From Sanderia malayensis (lineage: Eukaryota; Cnidaria; Scyphozoa; Semaeostomeae; Pelagiidae): a stretch of 64,000 bases of DNA. The position numbers were made by a program, and so were the translations under genes. The notes below the pieces were generated by a model, which worked only from the letters and a program-made list of their open reading frames with translations, ran no database searches and was not told the DNA's origin. Positions 31,884-43,045 of the stretch are shown piece by piece (position 1 is the first letter of the stretch; each line of letters opens with the position of its first letter). Location of the stretch: positions 1-64,000 of the forward strand of contig RQOL01000895.1 of NCBI GenBank assembly GCA_013076295.1, written 5' to 3'.

Positions 31884-33227
31884 TAGGGGTTTGTAGTCTG
31901 CCGCGCAGGAAGGTTAGAGCTTGATTCAAAGTTGAACATGAAGATGAGTCAGCAAAATTGCACACCTCGCTGATTGTGACGTAAAACAATTAGGTGCATT
32001 GTTGTATTGTTGAAGATTTTTCAAAGAATCGAGGATTGTTACATCAGCCAATGAAAAGTGAGAATTGCGAATATCAAGTGAAAAATCCAATTTTCTGAAA
32101 TATTCTAGCAGAGAACATTCGGAATTTTAAATGCTGCAGAGAAATCACTGTTTCTGTCTCCATATATATTTGAAGCAACTTGTCTGTCATGTACAAGCTT
32201 GAAATTTAGTAGAATAATTGTTTTTTATGCTTTTCACTATTATGCTGTTGTTGATGTTAATTTTCAATTCAATTTAATTAAATTAACAATGTAAGTAAGT
32301 TGGGGCCCTAAGCTCAATAGCTCTCCTTGAGTTTTTTCTCGGGGTCCTAAACAACAAGTAGTGTATGATTATAATGTTAAGCTGCGATATATATTGTTAT
32401 TATATTAAAATTATTCGTAGAATTGTAAAATGTATTTTAGCTTTCCTTGTCACGTATTTTGTATTTTAGCTTTAACTTGATTGTTTGAATGAATGAAATT
32501 GAATTGAATTGAATTGAAATTGTTGTAAATTACATATTAATTGTTGTAAAGTGATAAGCACATTTCAAGACAATGCAGCTCACATTGATAGAAATGAAAA
32601 ACATGGCTCAAAACTCACATGGCCACTTTTGTTTGACAAAAATGCTTGTTCCCTTAAGAGGAAAATGAATGCATTTTCTGAAGATACAGAACCGTCACTG
32701 CATTGTTGTAATATTTAAGTCCAAAAGTTATCATCTGAAAATGTAGACAAACAGGATGTTGGCAAAAAGGATAGGTCATCAGGTAAAAGGGATAGGCTGT
32801 CTTACTACAGAAAATACTATCAAGAGAAAAAGATGACTACAAGAAAGCCTGGAGTTAGAGTTATTATTCAAACTGACAAGAGCAATTCGCATAGTTTATT
32901 CAAAACCAACAACCAAATTTTGACAACACAATAAGTTAAAGAGCACTACATCAACACATTGCAAATCCTCAAATGAATTTTCAACAGAGTGCTCCAATAG
33001 ATGTGACATGGCCCTGCATGTCACATTAGGAGCAATGGCCTTCCTTTGTCCCAAAGCTAGTAGTTCGCAAAAAAATTGCACCATTTTTGTCAGACAATGA
33101 CAAACTTTCAAGAACAGCATTTGTGATTGGTTAATGAAACAATGCTACAGTATCAACACTAATCACAACCCTACCACAACCTTTCTATTTTATGTGAATC
33201 AATTGTTCCCAAGAACCAATCAGGAAT
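31884..33227. other. No supported gene; simple AATTG-type repeat near 32.5 kb
   Basis: A GAATT/AATTG simple repeat lies at about 32490-32520. A short coding-like stretch near 32760-32880 (lysine-rich) has no recognised homology. Nothing else can be supported. Confidence 0.45.
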
Positions 33228-33257
33228 AGCTCGTTTTGAACGTTTTCAAAACGAGCT
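33228..33257. repeat. Perfect inverted repeat
   Basis: AGCTCGTTTTGAA, short loop, TTCAAAACGAGCT: 13 bp arms. Function unknown. Confidence 0.8.
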
Positions 33258-34126
33258 TTTCAATGGATTTGGTCGTTTTTTATGGCAAGTTCCCGTGGTT
33301 ATGTTTGTTCATTTTCGCGAAATATTTTCCACATGATCTATCACTGAGGATCTTTCTCCCAAAACTGGTAGTTTTGATCAAATATTGTTTCTGAAAGCAA
33401 CTGGTAATTGTACCTATGGAAGTACAAATGTTCCAAAACCGGTTGGCAGACAAAGGTAGAACCCAGTGGTAGAACCGCTTATGTCAAACACGGGGTGAAA
33501 TACTTTACAGTACTTGCCCTTCCCCTGCTTTGCTTCTCAATGCTGCTATTTCTAGTTTATCTCTTCTCCTATATAATGTGCGATCCTATTTGCAGCGTTT
33601 CATTACATAAGTATTTCCTTAGAATTTTGAGATTCCACCTATATGTATCATCGATATAAAGCCTTCAGTATATAATCTTCCGTTTTATGTCTTATCGTCT
33701 TTCCTTTACATCTATGACTGAGGTTGTTTTCCATAACGTTGGCGCAAGTTTATATTCACACTATGTTCGGTTTATTTGTTAGTCATTTGTACGCCCTAGA
33801 TTGTATCAGTTTAGGCAAATATTCAACATATTATTTCCATTGACATCTTTCCTGTTATTCTAAATTTTGATTTGGACAGTTCGCTAAATTAGTAATCGTA
33901 ACTCTGTATTTAAAAACATTTGCTTATGGTTGCGAAAATTGGTTATATACTTGGTTCTTGAGAAAGACAAGGTCGTTTTGCTGTTTGTGATATATGTTTA
34001 AGAAAACTAGTCATGGTTTTGCCGCTCGAATTTTGCCTAAACTGGAAAGAGTTTACAATATCATAACTCACACAACGAAGTTGTTCGAGTTATGATATAT
34101 TATTGCTATTATTAAAGTTATGATAT

Positions 34127-34165
34127 GTTGATATTGCTCAAATATGATATTTGAGCAGTATCAAC
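34127..34165. repeat. Inverted repeat with 19 bp arms
   Basis: GTTGATATTGCTCAAATAT and its complement ATATTTGAGCAGTATCAAC (one mismatch) around a tiny loop. The surrounding 1 kb has no recognised gene. Confidence 0.8.
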
Positions 34166-35045
34166 TTCTGTGTTTTGTCACTGGGGATCAGTGTCCTAGA
34201 GATACTTTTTTATCAAAAATTGACATGTGATCGACAAGTGTTGGCATACCTGGCTTTCTTTCTAAATTCATGGAAAAATAGCCATGAAAGCAAAAATACT
34301 CAATGTTATAAGTATAACATGAAACCCAATGTTGTGCAAAAAATATTATCTTTGTAGATAACCCATAATAAGGTTAGATAAACAAATAAACAATATTAAA
34401 TATTCCTGATTAATACTATATTACAACTTACCAACTAATAGAGCATTTGCCATCTTCTTAAAAGCCTATCAATATCTTCTTATATACCTGCCACAAAAAA
34501 TATCGTGTGAGCAAACGTAATAAACAGGTAATAAAATTAAAAGATCAAGCAATTCTTTGCAAAACAAACTATCTAAGAATGTCTCTTTGCATTTGATTGG
34601 AAAGGGAAATTATCATAACATTCTAGCAAATTGGGTAAAGGAAAATCTGAAGGCAGTTTTGGCATCTGTGAGGGTAGGTGGCCATTTAAGCCTTGGGAAC
34701 ATCCTGGCAAATTGCCATTGTGGCGTATTCCCTGACGTCATGTGACAACGGTCAAAAGAAATCAGACCTCCTAATATCCAGCTGCTGATCCCATCATTGG
34801 AAAGATTATCGGAAACCGAAAAAATAATTATAAAATACTAATATAATTTGACTTATCTTTCCAGAGATATAAAATTTTCAAAAGTGTTGAAAAATTTAAA
34901 ATGGTGGTAGCAAAATTCTGCTGGATTCGGATATCTGAAGCAAATTAAACGAATGGGGGGTTCATTGTTAATGCAATAAAATAATACAATAGTAAACAAA
35001 ACATTTAAATGGAAGCTACTGACCTGAAATTAAAGCTAAGTATTG
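34166..35045. other. No supported gene
   Basis: A+T-rich. ORFs at 34151-34357 and 34557-34745 have no recognisable domain. Confidence 0.45.
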
Positions 35046-35059
35046 GACTATTACTTTAA

Positions 35060-35180
35060 CGGTAGAAACTTTCGCGGCAAGAAACTTTCGTGATTTTCGC
35101 GTTTTTGGCCAAAACTCGCGAAAGTTTATTGCCCGAAACTTTCTAAAATATGAAATTCGCGAAAGTTTATTCTCACAAAA
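35060..35180. repeat. Cluster of GAAACTTTCGCG motifs in both orientations
   Basis: AACTTTCGCG and CGCGAAAGTTT recur about five times within 120 bp in both orientations. This looks like a small repeat element or a fold-back end. No TSD was found. Confidence 0.6.
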
Positions 35181-35399
35181 ATGCTATTGTGAAAAACTGG
35201 TAATCCCAGAGTGAAGGGCGATTAACAAAAGAAAAATATTTATTCATTAGTTAGTTTCATGAAAAGAAAAAGGACGGCAGAAAAGGCAGAGTGAATATGG
35301 AAACGAAGCAGACTTATTACAATATTGTTCTTCTTCTGTTAACGTTAGAAATGAGAAAAATTTATGAAAAAGTTTCACTTTGAATAAAAACTACTTTAA

Positions 35400-35576
35400 A
35401 GGGAATGTGCAAGCATAATAGGCTGTGTTTAAAAATAGATCGATGAGAACCGGAAGAGAATGCAAAATGGCAACAACAACAGGCCTAATCTTCCCTTTGC
35501 GCTTCTCTGATTGGTTAATAAACTAAATCTATTTTTAGCATGTGCACAGGCACGCTTTTAACCTTGCACATTCCCT
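35400..35576. mobile_element. Kolobok-type MITE, 177 bp
   Basis: Perfect 14 bp terminal inverted repeats AGGGAATGTGCAAG / CTTGCACATTCCCT, directly flanked by TTAA on both sides (35396-35399 and 35577-35580). TTAA duplications with AGGG termini are typical of the Kolobok superfamily (piggyBac also targets TTAA but usually has CCY termini). Non-coding. Confidence 0.85.
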
Positions 35577-35849
35577 TTAAGGTTTGTTTGAAGTTTCCCA
35601 ATCAGTCTCGTGCGGCTTGTTTTGACGAACGGCGCAAATGCGCAGAGAGTATTATTAGACTACACCCTAAGGCATATAGTTTTGCGGTAAGCAACCTATC
35701 CAATCATTATTCGCTGGAGCTCATAGCAATAGCACAATTTCTCCCTCCCTTCCTGTTCCCCTCTTACTGTTTTTGGAGTTATTTGATCATTATTTCGCAG
35801 TTTAACCGTCCGGTTAAAGTCTGCCTGGTATAGCGGCCGGAATGGTTTT

Positions 35850-35945
35850 CGGAATCGGAATCACCGACCGTAAATGCCTTTCTCTACTCAAGCAATCCGG
35901 GCCGGTAGGTTAACCGCCCAATTTCTTGAGATAACATTAACGCCA
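35850..35945 (-). repeat. Dispersed repeat, inverted relative to 281-375
   Basis: The reverse complement matches 281-375, including ATGTTATCTCAAGAAATTGGG and TTACGGTCGGTGAT. It abuts the hairpin that starts at 35941. Confidence 0.6.
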
Positions 35946-36288
35946 CGAAAACTTGGCAATTCGTTAAAAACTGTAGGTTCTTATATAATTCAAAGGCATT
36001 TACTTTATTTCGTATGTTTGAGTGGAGATAATCGCAGTTTTCTTCTTGCAGTGTGACTAATTTTTTCAATTCTCGCGCAAATTCTCAGAAAGTCATTGAA
36101 GAAGAACCAATCAAATCAAACATAAATTGGGATGAGTTCCTGGATGTATCCACGGATTCGCAACAAAATACACTCAAATTAATATTAAAAACTGCGATTA
36201 TCTCCACTCAAACATACGAAATAAAGTAAATGCCTTTGAATTATATAAGAACCTACAGTTTTCAACGAATTGCCAAGTTTTCGTGGCG
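35941..36288. repeat. Hairpin element with ~100 bp arms
   Basis: Left arm 35941-36040 and right arm 36188-36288 are near-perfect inverted copies (CGCCACGAAAACTTGGCAA ... CGCAGTTTT) with a spacer of about 147 bp. Non-coding fold-back structure. Confidence 0.85.
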
Positions 36289-36404
36289 TAAAAACTATGA
36301 AAACGTACGAAATGTCATGAAATTGCTGTAATAAACGGCTTTAAAAATTTAGGCTCAAAACAATATATAATTTAAAAATCATTTAGACAATTATTTTCAA
36401 ATCG

Positions 36405-36900
36405 CTACATCTCAAATGTTTGAAGAATTTATCACTCTTTTCGTACTTGCAAACATATTTTGAAAGCTCCGTATATTTCTTGAGATATTTGCATTTTGAT
36501 TCCGGTTAATACAGGAAATGCTATTCAGCATCGGATTCGATTAAACGTTATAAATATGCGAATATCTTCATGAAAACAAATGCAATAAAGTAAATATTTT
36601 CCATTTACAAAGAACCATATATGTGCCTTTATTTTCCAAGTTTTCATGAATGACAAACGTGTTAAAACGTTAAAAATGTGCAAAAATTGTGCGCTCAAAG
36701 GCTGGTGAAAGTTAGGCCGACAACAACGTAAGAAATGACAATGATTTATAACAAACTTGTAAACAATTACTTCTCGAATGTTTGAAGAATTTATCGCTCT
36801 CCCCATAATTGCAAACATCTTTGAAAAGCTCCGTATATTTCCTGAGATATTCCAATTTTATTAACATACACTCAAATCCGATGCTGAATAGCATGTCGAA
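36405..36900. repeat. Direct repeat pair with complementary tails
   Basis: About 36417-36490 and 36775-36850 are direct copies (AATGTTTGAAGAATTTATC ... AAAGCTCCGTATATTTC). Beyond them, GCTATTCAGCATCGGATT (36520) and its complement AATCCGATGCTGAATAGC (36877) form an inverted pair. A short GAATCCGAGGATGAAT repeat follows at 36896-36955. Confidence 0.65.
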
Positions 36901-36967
36901 TCCGAGGATGAATGGAATCCGAGATGAATCCGAGGATGAATACGAAGCTGAATAGCATCCAATCGAC

Positions 36968-37880
36968 GACGACGCACCACTGATCTAAAACAAAAGACTG
37001 GATCGAGTTTCTCGTAGTGTTGATGTGAAGCCGTCAAAAGCCCCGGTAGCAATATTAGCTAGGTCCCAAAAGTTGCCGCGTGAATTGAAAGTTGTAGTTT
37101 GGTGGTATTTTTAACTTGCAGAATTTGGTATTGTTTTTCAACCAAATCATCCAGGCTTGTAAAGATAGGCAAATCAGTTATTTATTATTTGATAAAGTGC
37201 TTTTTCTTTTGTTTACCGTTAAATAACGGGTGGAAACAAAGTATTTAATTTATGTAGTCTAGGCCAAATAAAACAGCTGGAAACATGGAGAATCGTGTAG
37301 ATATTTACGTTCCGGGCAATTAAAATTAAACAAACACTTATTTTATTGGTTCTTGAAAAGAACAAGCTTAGCTTGTACCCTTAAATTGTCGGGGCATATC
37401 AACGAGTGAGGAGATGGACTCAAGCCAGCCGTCTCATCTCGACGATCTTGATTTCCCACCCTTTTCTCCTCTCTGGGTCTTTTGGAAATTTGAGATAAAC
37501 ATCATTTTTGTGCTTCTTAATTATAATTTTTAAGCAAATTGCGTTAAACTTCTAAGAAATACTTAAAGCAGATGAGCTCAGTCCACGCAGAAAGCCAGCT
37601 GCCTGCCTAGGCCTAGGCCAAGCTTGCATAATTGCGAGTTTAAAGTAAACTTACGCGTGGTAGGTTCTTGAATAATTTCGTATCACTGCATAAATTTTCT
37701 TTGTTTTCTTTTTTTGCATCCAAATCCACAACATGCAATTCCGCGATATTTTTTTTCCATGTTTTCAAATTTCAAATTTCAAATTTGGGACCTAGCTGCC
37801 GGGGCTTTAATTGGCTTCACATCAACACACTGAGAAGCTCGATCCAGTCTTTTGTTTTAGATCAGTGCGACGCACCACTG
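36968..37880. mobile_element. ~0.9 kb element with ~95 bp inverted ends
   Basis: The left end 36968-37067 (GCACCACTGATCTAAAACAA...) and right end about 37786-37876 are inverted copies with small indels. The centre is non-coding and A+T-rich. The long inverted ends suggest a non-autonomous DNA element. Duplications are not evident. Confidence 0.6.
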
Positions 37881-38458
37881 TGAAAAGAATCGCACTTTTT
37901 ATTTCTTACTGTGTTAGCTTCGTTTCGATGTTGGATCTCGTTTTCAAAAATGAATGGGAAAATCAATGGGGAAAATGGTCTATTGCATCACGCGCCCTCT
38001 GGAGGTTTGGGAACTAGTTTTTGGGTGAAAATTGATTTCACCCTCAGCATCTTCGACAGTATTCGCACTGTAAAGCTGAAAATTTCCTCTAATTTTGTTC
38101 GTATTTGCAGGTTTAAATAAAGTAAAAACTAAGAAAACACCCTTTAGTTTTTTTCACCGAATAAAAAGTTAATAGCATTCAAAGTTTTTGCTCCTTCGCA
38201 GCTTCAGCCAAGCTCAAACAAGATCTGCTTCCTCGATGATGTTATCTTCCATCTCGGCACCATATACCTTGGAAGCTGCAATGTAGCTACTGCAAAGAGG
38301 CTGTGGGCACAGGAAAATTTCGCCGGGAGTTCTTTTTTGTACCTTAAAACGCTCTTTTTCATTGTTTACTTGCTTCTTTGTTAGTGGATTCGGCATCAGC
38401 GTTCTCAGAAAAATTTTTTGAAGGATTTTTTTCGTTATCTACGCAAAGGTGGCAGCAA

Positions 38459-38737
38459 CTATTTACTTTTAAACCACTCTGGCTTTAGGATACTATCAAT
38501 ATCATCCCATTTCCAACCATTTGTCCGAAAAGCAGGTTCCTGAATATTGACTGAACAGATTTGCAACCACCAATAAGATTGATAACTTGCCCTGTTCACT
38601 GCTTCTTCAATAGAATCTGGATCTGGCGGTATCATACCAGATGTTTTCAAATTCATCTTCTGATACAAACGTATTCTTGTTTGCACATGTTTCGTTTTCT
38701 TTACCTTGTAAAATACAGTTGTGATGAATTCAATCAC
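38459..38737 (-). pseudogene. EADTRI-family C-terminal fragment, minus strand
   Basis: The minus strand reads KHVQTRIRLYQKMNLKTS, then IPPDPDSIEEAV, ASYQSYWWLQ and GWKWDDIDSILKPEWF. It aligns with YVETRVRTYMKMKTK...LPADPESLKQH of the 26.3 kb copy, so it is the same family's post-nuclease segment. No start or upstream nuclease motifs in frame. A fragment at 38214-38396 (minus) may belong to the same relic but I do not recognise it. Confidence 0.6.
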
Positions 38738-39715
38738 ATTTCTAGTTTTGTCTTCACTTAAACTAGGTTTTTTCGCCTAATTTCTGCAGTAAAGAGCACT
38801 TTGGTGCATCACTTAAATTGCCTCTACACCTTATTTTTTATTTTTTACATCGATAAAACTTTCAGCGCTGATTATAGATCGGAAAATATTTTTTAAATCT
38901 GACGTATAGTTAACGAGTTATAAAGTGGGTCAGGGTCGATGCTTTGCCATTTTCGCCATTTTTTGGTTAACTTTTAGGACTGGGTCGAGTCAGCTATGAC
39001 ATCATAGTAGGTGCCCCGTTCTTTTTCCCGTCCTGAAGCAACAAATCTGACATCAATATTCTTTCACACGATGGACTCGATATTTGAATGAACTTAAAAA
39101 TTTTCGATTACCCAGTTTGCTAGATGGCTGGATTAATTTCCCTGTCTAAGATTGATCTGCCTGGTTTGCACAATCATATTTAGACAGGGCATATAGTGTA
39201 ACAATCTAACAAACATGCTAACCTTTGTTTTTTTTTACTGATTCCTATACATTCGGACCTGCTCTTTCCAAATCCGCCCGACTCCTTTCCGAAATATCTC
39301 TTGTTATCACGTGATTGATGACATCATTTCCGGGGAAATTTTTATCTTTAAAGTATTGTAACTTGTTCAATGTTTACGATACAAACATGAAACATGCACA
39401 TTTGGGATCAGCTCGAAAAGACCTTTCCAATGATATAATAAAAATATGATTTTGCTAAATACTTGATGTTTTCCTCCTCTGCAGTGACTGATAAACTGAT
39501 TCATCGCAAGGTAGTTTTTTGCGTGGTTTGTTCGTCAAAATGTCCCTGAAATGGTTATTGACAATTAAATCGTGTTCCATGCATCTTCTCGAGGTGGTCT
39601 AGTTAAAAACATCGGCAGTTTTACGCAGGGTTTGGGGGTTTTTTGATTTTGGGGACTGCTTATTTGCCAAACTAAATTAGTATTTAGAAACTACTGAATG
39701 AAAAAATTAAGGTAA

Positions 39716-40031
39716 GGGCTTGCTCAAATGAGCCCGCTTACCGGGCCACCTCACTAAGCGAGATCTCACCTTCTCCCCAATGGAATAGCGCCAAGATCTC
39801 GGCAAGCGGGTTGACAATTTTCTATATGATCACTCCATCCCGCTTACCGGGCCAGAAAGGGGCCAACTGCGCATGCACAACCATTATTTTCATTGTCAAT
39901 TTCTCCAGTGACAAATATCATGCTACAGTTTCTTCCCCGGCAGGCGGGACGGAATTTTTTCATATGAACAGAATTTACATCTGTCTCGCTTAGTGAGCTG
40001 GCCCGGCAAGCGGGCTCATATGAACAGACCC
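39716..40031. mobile_element. Harbinger-type MITE, left palindrome arm
   Basis: Terminal repeats GGGCTTGCTCAAATGAGCCC and the complement of GGGTCTGTTCATATGAGCCC, with 3 bp TAA duplications (39713-39715, 40032-40034). It is 316 bp and non-coding, related to the 7066-7447 MITE by its TGTTYATATGAGC end. Confidence 0.8.
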
Positions 40032-40494
40032 TAAATTGTTACTATCCGAGGAGTCAGTTCTCTCTTCTTCAATGTTATAAAGCCACTTTCCCATCCAGAA
40101 CTGTCTGTTGTCGATTCTACATTAACTTGCTTATCAGTGCTTTGGTCAGAAACTGTTTCATTATTATCTTATGTTTTTACAGTGTGGGTAGTGATTTTAT
40201 CCTTTCTTCATGATGGTTCTGTAACATCTGCTCCTGATTCTTTGTCAGCTTCTGAACCATTTAATTCATTCCTCTTCTCGTATTTGTCCTTTCTCAAATC
40301 AGTGACTGGGACAGTTGACTTCAAGTAAACCAAATGGGATTTCCAACTGCGTTGCCATGATCAATTTTCCAGCCAAAGCCCTCAATGTCTAGTGCAATTA
40401 CTTCGTTCTTAAGGCAATTTTACCAACTGTAACATTGAAAAAGGATGCGTTTTATTTCTTCATATACACTGACCTTGAATCCGGTAATAGTGAT

Positions 40495-40899
40495 TCAGTT
40501 ACCAAGAGTTATGTGTATAGTTTGATACTGTATCATTTCTTTCCTGTTGTACATCAGAAGCTGGATAAATTTCTTTTCTTTTTTGATGGTGTCTTCTGCA
40601 ATTATTGCTCGTTTGCCTAACTGGTCGATAAGGGCTAAGCAATTTTGATTTTTCAAAACTTTCTTAAATACTTTCACATTTCCTACGTTGAATTTGTAAG
40701 CAGTGTTATCGCATGCTGTAATGGCATGAAATTGTGGCATGGTCGTTGTTCCGGTCGTTGTAGAAAATTGCATCCCATTCTTTTCCTTGCATCGGCCAGT
40801 TAGGCAAACGAGCAATAATTGCACATAACTCTTGGCAACTGAATCACTATTGCCGGATTCAAGGTCAGTGTATGAAGAAATAAAACGCATCCTTTTCAA
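40495..40899 (-). pseudogene. EADTRI-family fragment in the palindrome spacer, minus strand
   Basis: Contains FHAITACDNTAYKFNVGNVK, equivalent to CLTGCDTTSYPFGVGKVK in the 26.1 kb copy, then FKKVLKNQNCLALI and KKFIQLLMYNRKE. The Gly of GCD is Ala and the G-x-G-K is G-N-V-K here. A later minus-strand stretch in the left arm (about 40430-40330) reads GWKIDHGNAVGNPIWF, like the family C-terminus. The family's middle block is missing, so this is a relic. Confidence 0.6.
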
Positions 40900-41302
40900 T
40901 GTTACAGTTGGTAAAATTGCCTTAAGAACGGAGTAATTGCACTAGACATTGAGGGTTTTGGCTGAAAAATGGATCATGGCAACGCAGTTGGAAATCCCAT
41001 TTGGTTTACTTGAAGTCAACTGTCCCAGTCACTGATTTGAGAAAGGACAAATACGAGAAGAGGAATGAATTAAATGGTTCAGAAGCTGACAAAGAATCAG
41101 GAGCAGATGTTACAGAACCATCATGAAGAAAGGAGAAAATCACTACACGCACTGTAAAAACATAAGATAATAATGAAACAGCTTCTGACCAAAGCACTGA
41201 TAAGCAAGTTAATGTAGAATCGACAACAGACAGTTCTGGATGGGAAAGTGGCTTTATAACATTGAAGAAGAGAGAACTGACTCCTCGGATAGTAACAATT
41301 TA

Positions 41303-41618
41303 GGGCCTGTTCATATGAGCCCGCTTGCCGGGCCAGCTCACTAAGCGAGACAGATGTAAATTCTGTTCATATGAAAAAATTCCGTCCCGCCTGCCGGGGA
41401 AGAAACTGTAGCATGATATTTGTCACTGGAGAAATTGACAATGAAAATAATGGTTGTGCATGCGTAGTTGGCCCCTTTCTGGCCCGGTAAGCGGAATGGA
41501 GTGTTCATATAGAAAATTGTCAACCCGCCTGCCGAGATCTTGGTACTATTCCATTTGGGAGAAGGTGAGATCTTGCTTAGTGAGGTGGCCCAGTAAGCGG
41601 GCTCATTTGAGCAAGCCC
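41303..41618. mobile_element. Harbinger-type MITE, right palindrome arm
   Basis: Inverse copy of 39716-40031, with termini GGGCCTGTTCATATGAGCCC and TTA duplications at 41300-41302 and 41619-41621. Same length (316 bp) as the left-arm copy. Confidence 0.8.
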
Positions 41619-42439
41619 TTACCTTAATTTTTTCATTCAGTAGTTTCTAAATACTAATTTAGTTTGGCAAACAAGCAGTCCCCAAAATCAAAAAACCCCC
41701 AAACCCTGCGTAAAACTGCCGGTGATTTTAACTAGACCACCTCGAGAAGATGCATGGAACATGATTTAATTGTCAATAACCATTTCAGGGACATTTTGAC
41801 GAACAAACCACGCAAAAAACTACCGCTAATCAGTTTATTAGTCACTGCGGAGGAGGAAAACATCAAATATTTAGCAAAATCATATTTTTATTATATCATT
41901 GGAAAGGTCTTTTCGAGCTGATCTCAAATGTGCATGTTTCATGTTTGTATCTTAAACATTGAACAAGTTACAATACTTTAAAGATAAAATTTTCCCCGGA
42001 AATGATGTCATGAATCACGTGATAACAAGAGATATTTCGGAAAGGAGTCGGGCGGATTTGGAAAAAGCAGGTTTGAATGTATAGGAATCAGTAGAAAAAA
42101 CAAAGGTTGGCATGTTTGTTAGATTGTTAGACTATATGCCCTGTCTAATTCAGGTCACGTTCACTTCACATTTTTTGAGTGATCACAGAATGTGGTTGTG
42201 TGAACAGTCTTCGCAAGTTACTAGAGATTATATAAAGAAGTCACAGAAATCAAATGTCTATTAATCAAATCAAATGTAATAAAATATGTATTCACAAATT
42301 TGATCTAAAAATCATGGTGTAAGTGGGTCTTAAGTAGTGCAAACAAGGAGATTTCTATTTGTTGTTCGTGTAAATGACATCACATAAATTTTAGTCAATG
42401 ATGAAAACACTTCATCAGCCATGCAAATATTGTTTCATT

Positions 42440-43045
42440 TGCTTTTTTAGATCATTTTCCCAACCGCCATTTCGCCCAACCTCTAAAGACGAATTGCCCA
42501 ACCATGTTAGACTATTTGCCCAACCCCTTTGGATGTTTCGTCTGACCGTTATAGATGTTTTGCCCAACTTTTATGAAATTCTTTTATATTTTAAAGTATT
42601 TAGTCACATAATACTTTAATGAAATTCACTTTATCGGAAACACTGAAATTCACTTTCTTTTTTAAAACACTGAAATTCACAACCCAGGAAGTGCCTTGAA
42701 ATATGGACCTTTCATCAAGAAAGGATTTCGCCTTGTCAGGCCAAGCAATGCCAATGTGGATGGAAAAATATTTCGAATGGATGGAAAAATATTTCGAAAG
42801 AATGGATAAAATCCTGAAAAGATGCTTAAATAATTGTAGATACTTGCTAGGAAACATTGTGTTGTTTTTCAGATTTCCAAATGAAATTAACATGACTCAG
42901 ATAGCAGTTATCACCTTTTTGGACGAATGGTCTCTTAAGGTTGGGCCATGATAGATAGGTCTTGCAGGAGTAGGGCGAAACACCCACAAAGGTTGGGCGA
43001 ATAGTTCAAGTTGGGCAAAACGGTGGTTGGGCGAAACAACCTGTT
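42440..43045. mobile_element. Element with multiple TTGCCCAAC repeats at both ends
   Basis: Near the left end CGCCCAACC, TTGCCCAACC and TTGCCCAAC recur about every 25-30 bp; near the right end the complements (GGTTGGGCGAA, GTTGGGCAAAAC) recur similarly. This subterminal inverted repeat pattern suits a non-autonomous DNA transposon of about 600 bp. Exact ends are uncertain. Confidence 0.6.

Larger units (their letters stand above)
39181..42147. repeat. Large palindrome, ~1.33 kb arms, ~0.3 kb spacer
   Basis: The left arm from TAGACAGGGCATATAG (39181) to ACCAAGAGTTATGTG (about 40516) is the inverse of the right arm from CACATAACTCTTGGCAAC (about 40823) to ATGCCCTGTCTA (42147). The arms are similar along their whole length with scattered substitutions and a few indels. 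Each contains the same Harbinger MITE, so the MITE predates the inversion-duplication. The spacer encodes part of an EADTRI-family relic on the minus strand. Confidence 0.9.

Noticed and set aside
32896..33120. 75-codon minus-strand ORF
   Set aside because: No homology recognised and no splice or repeat context to support it.
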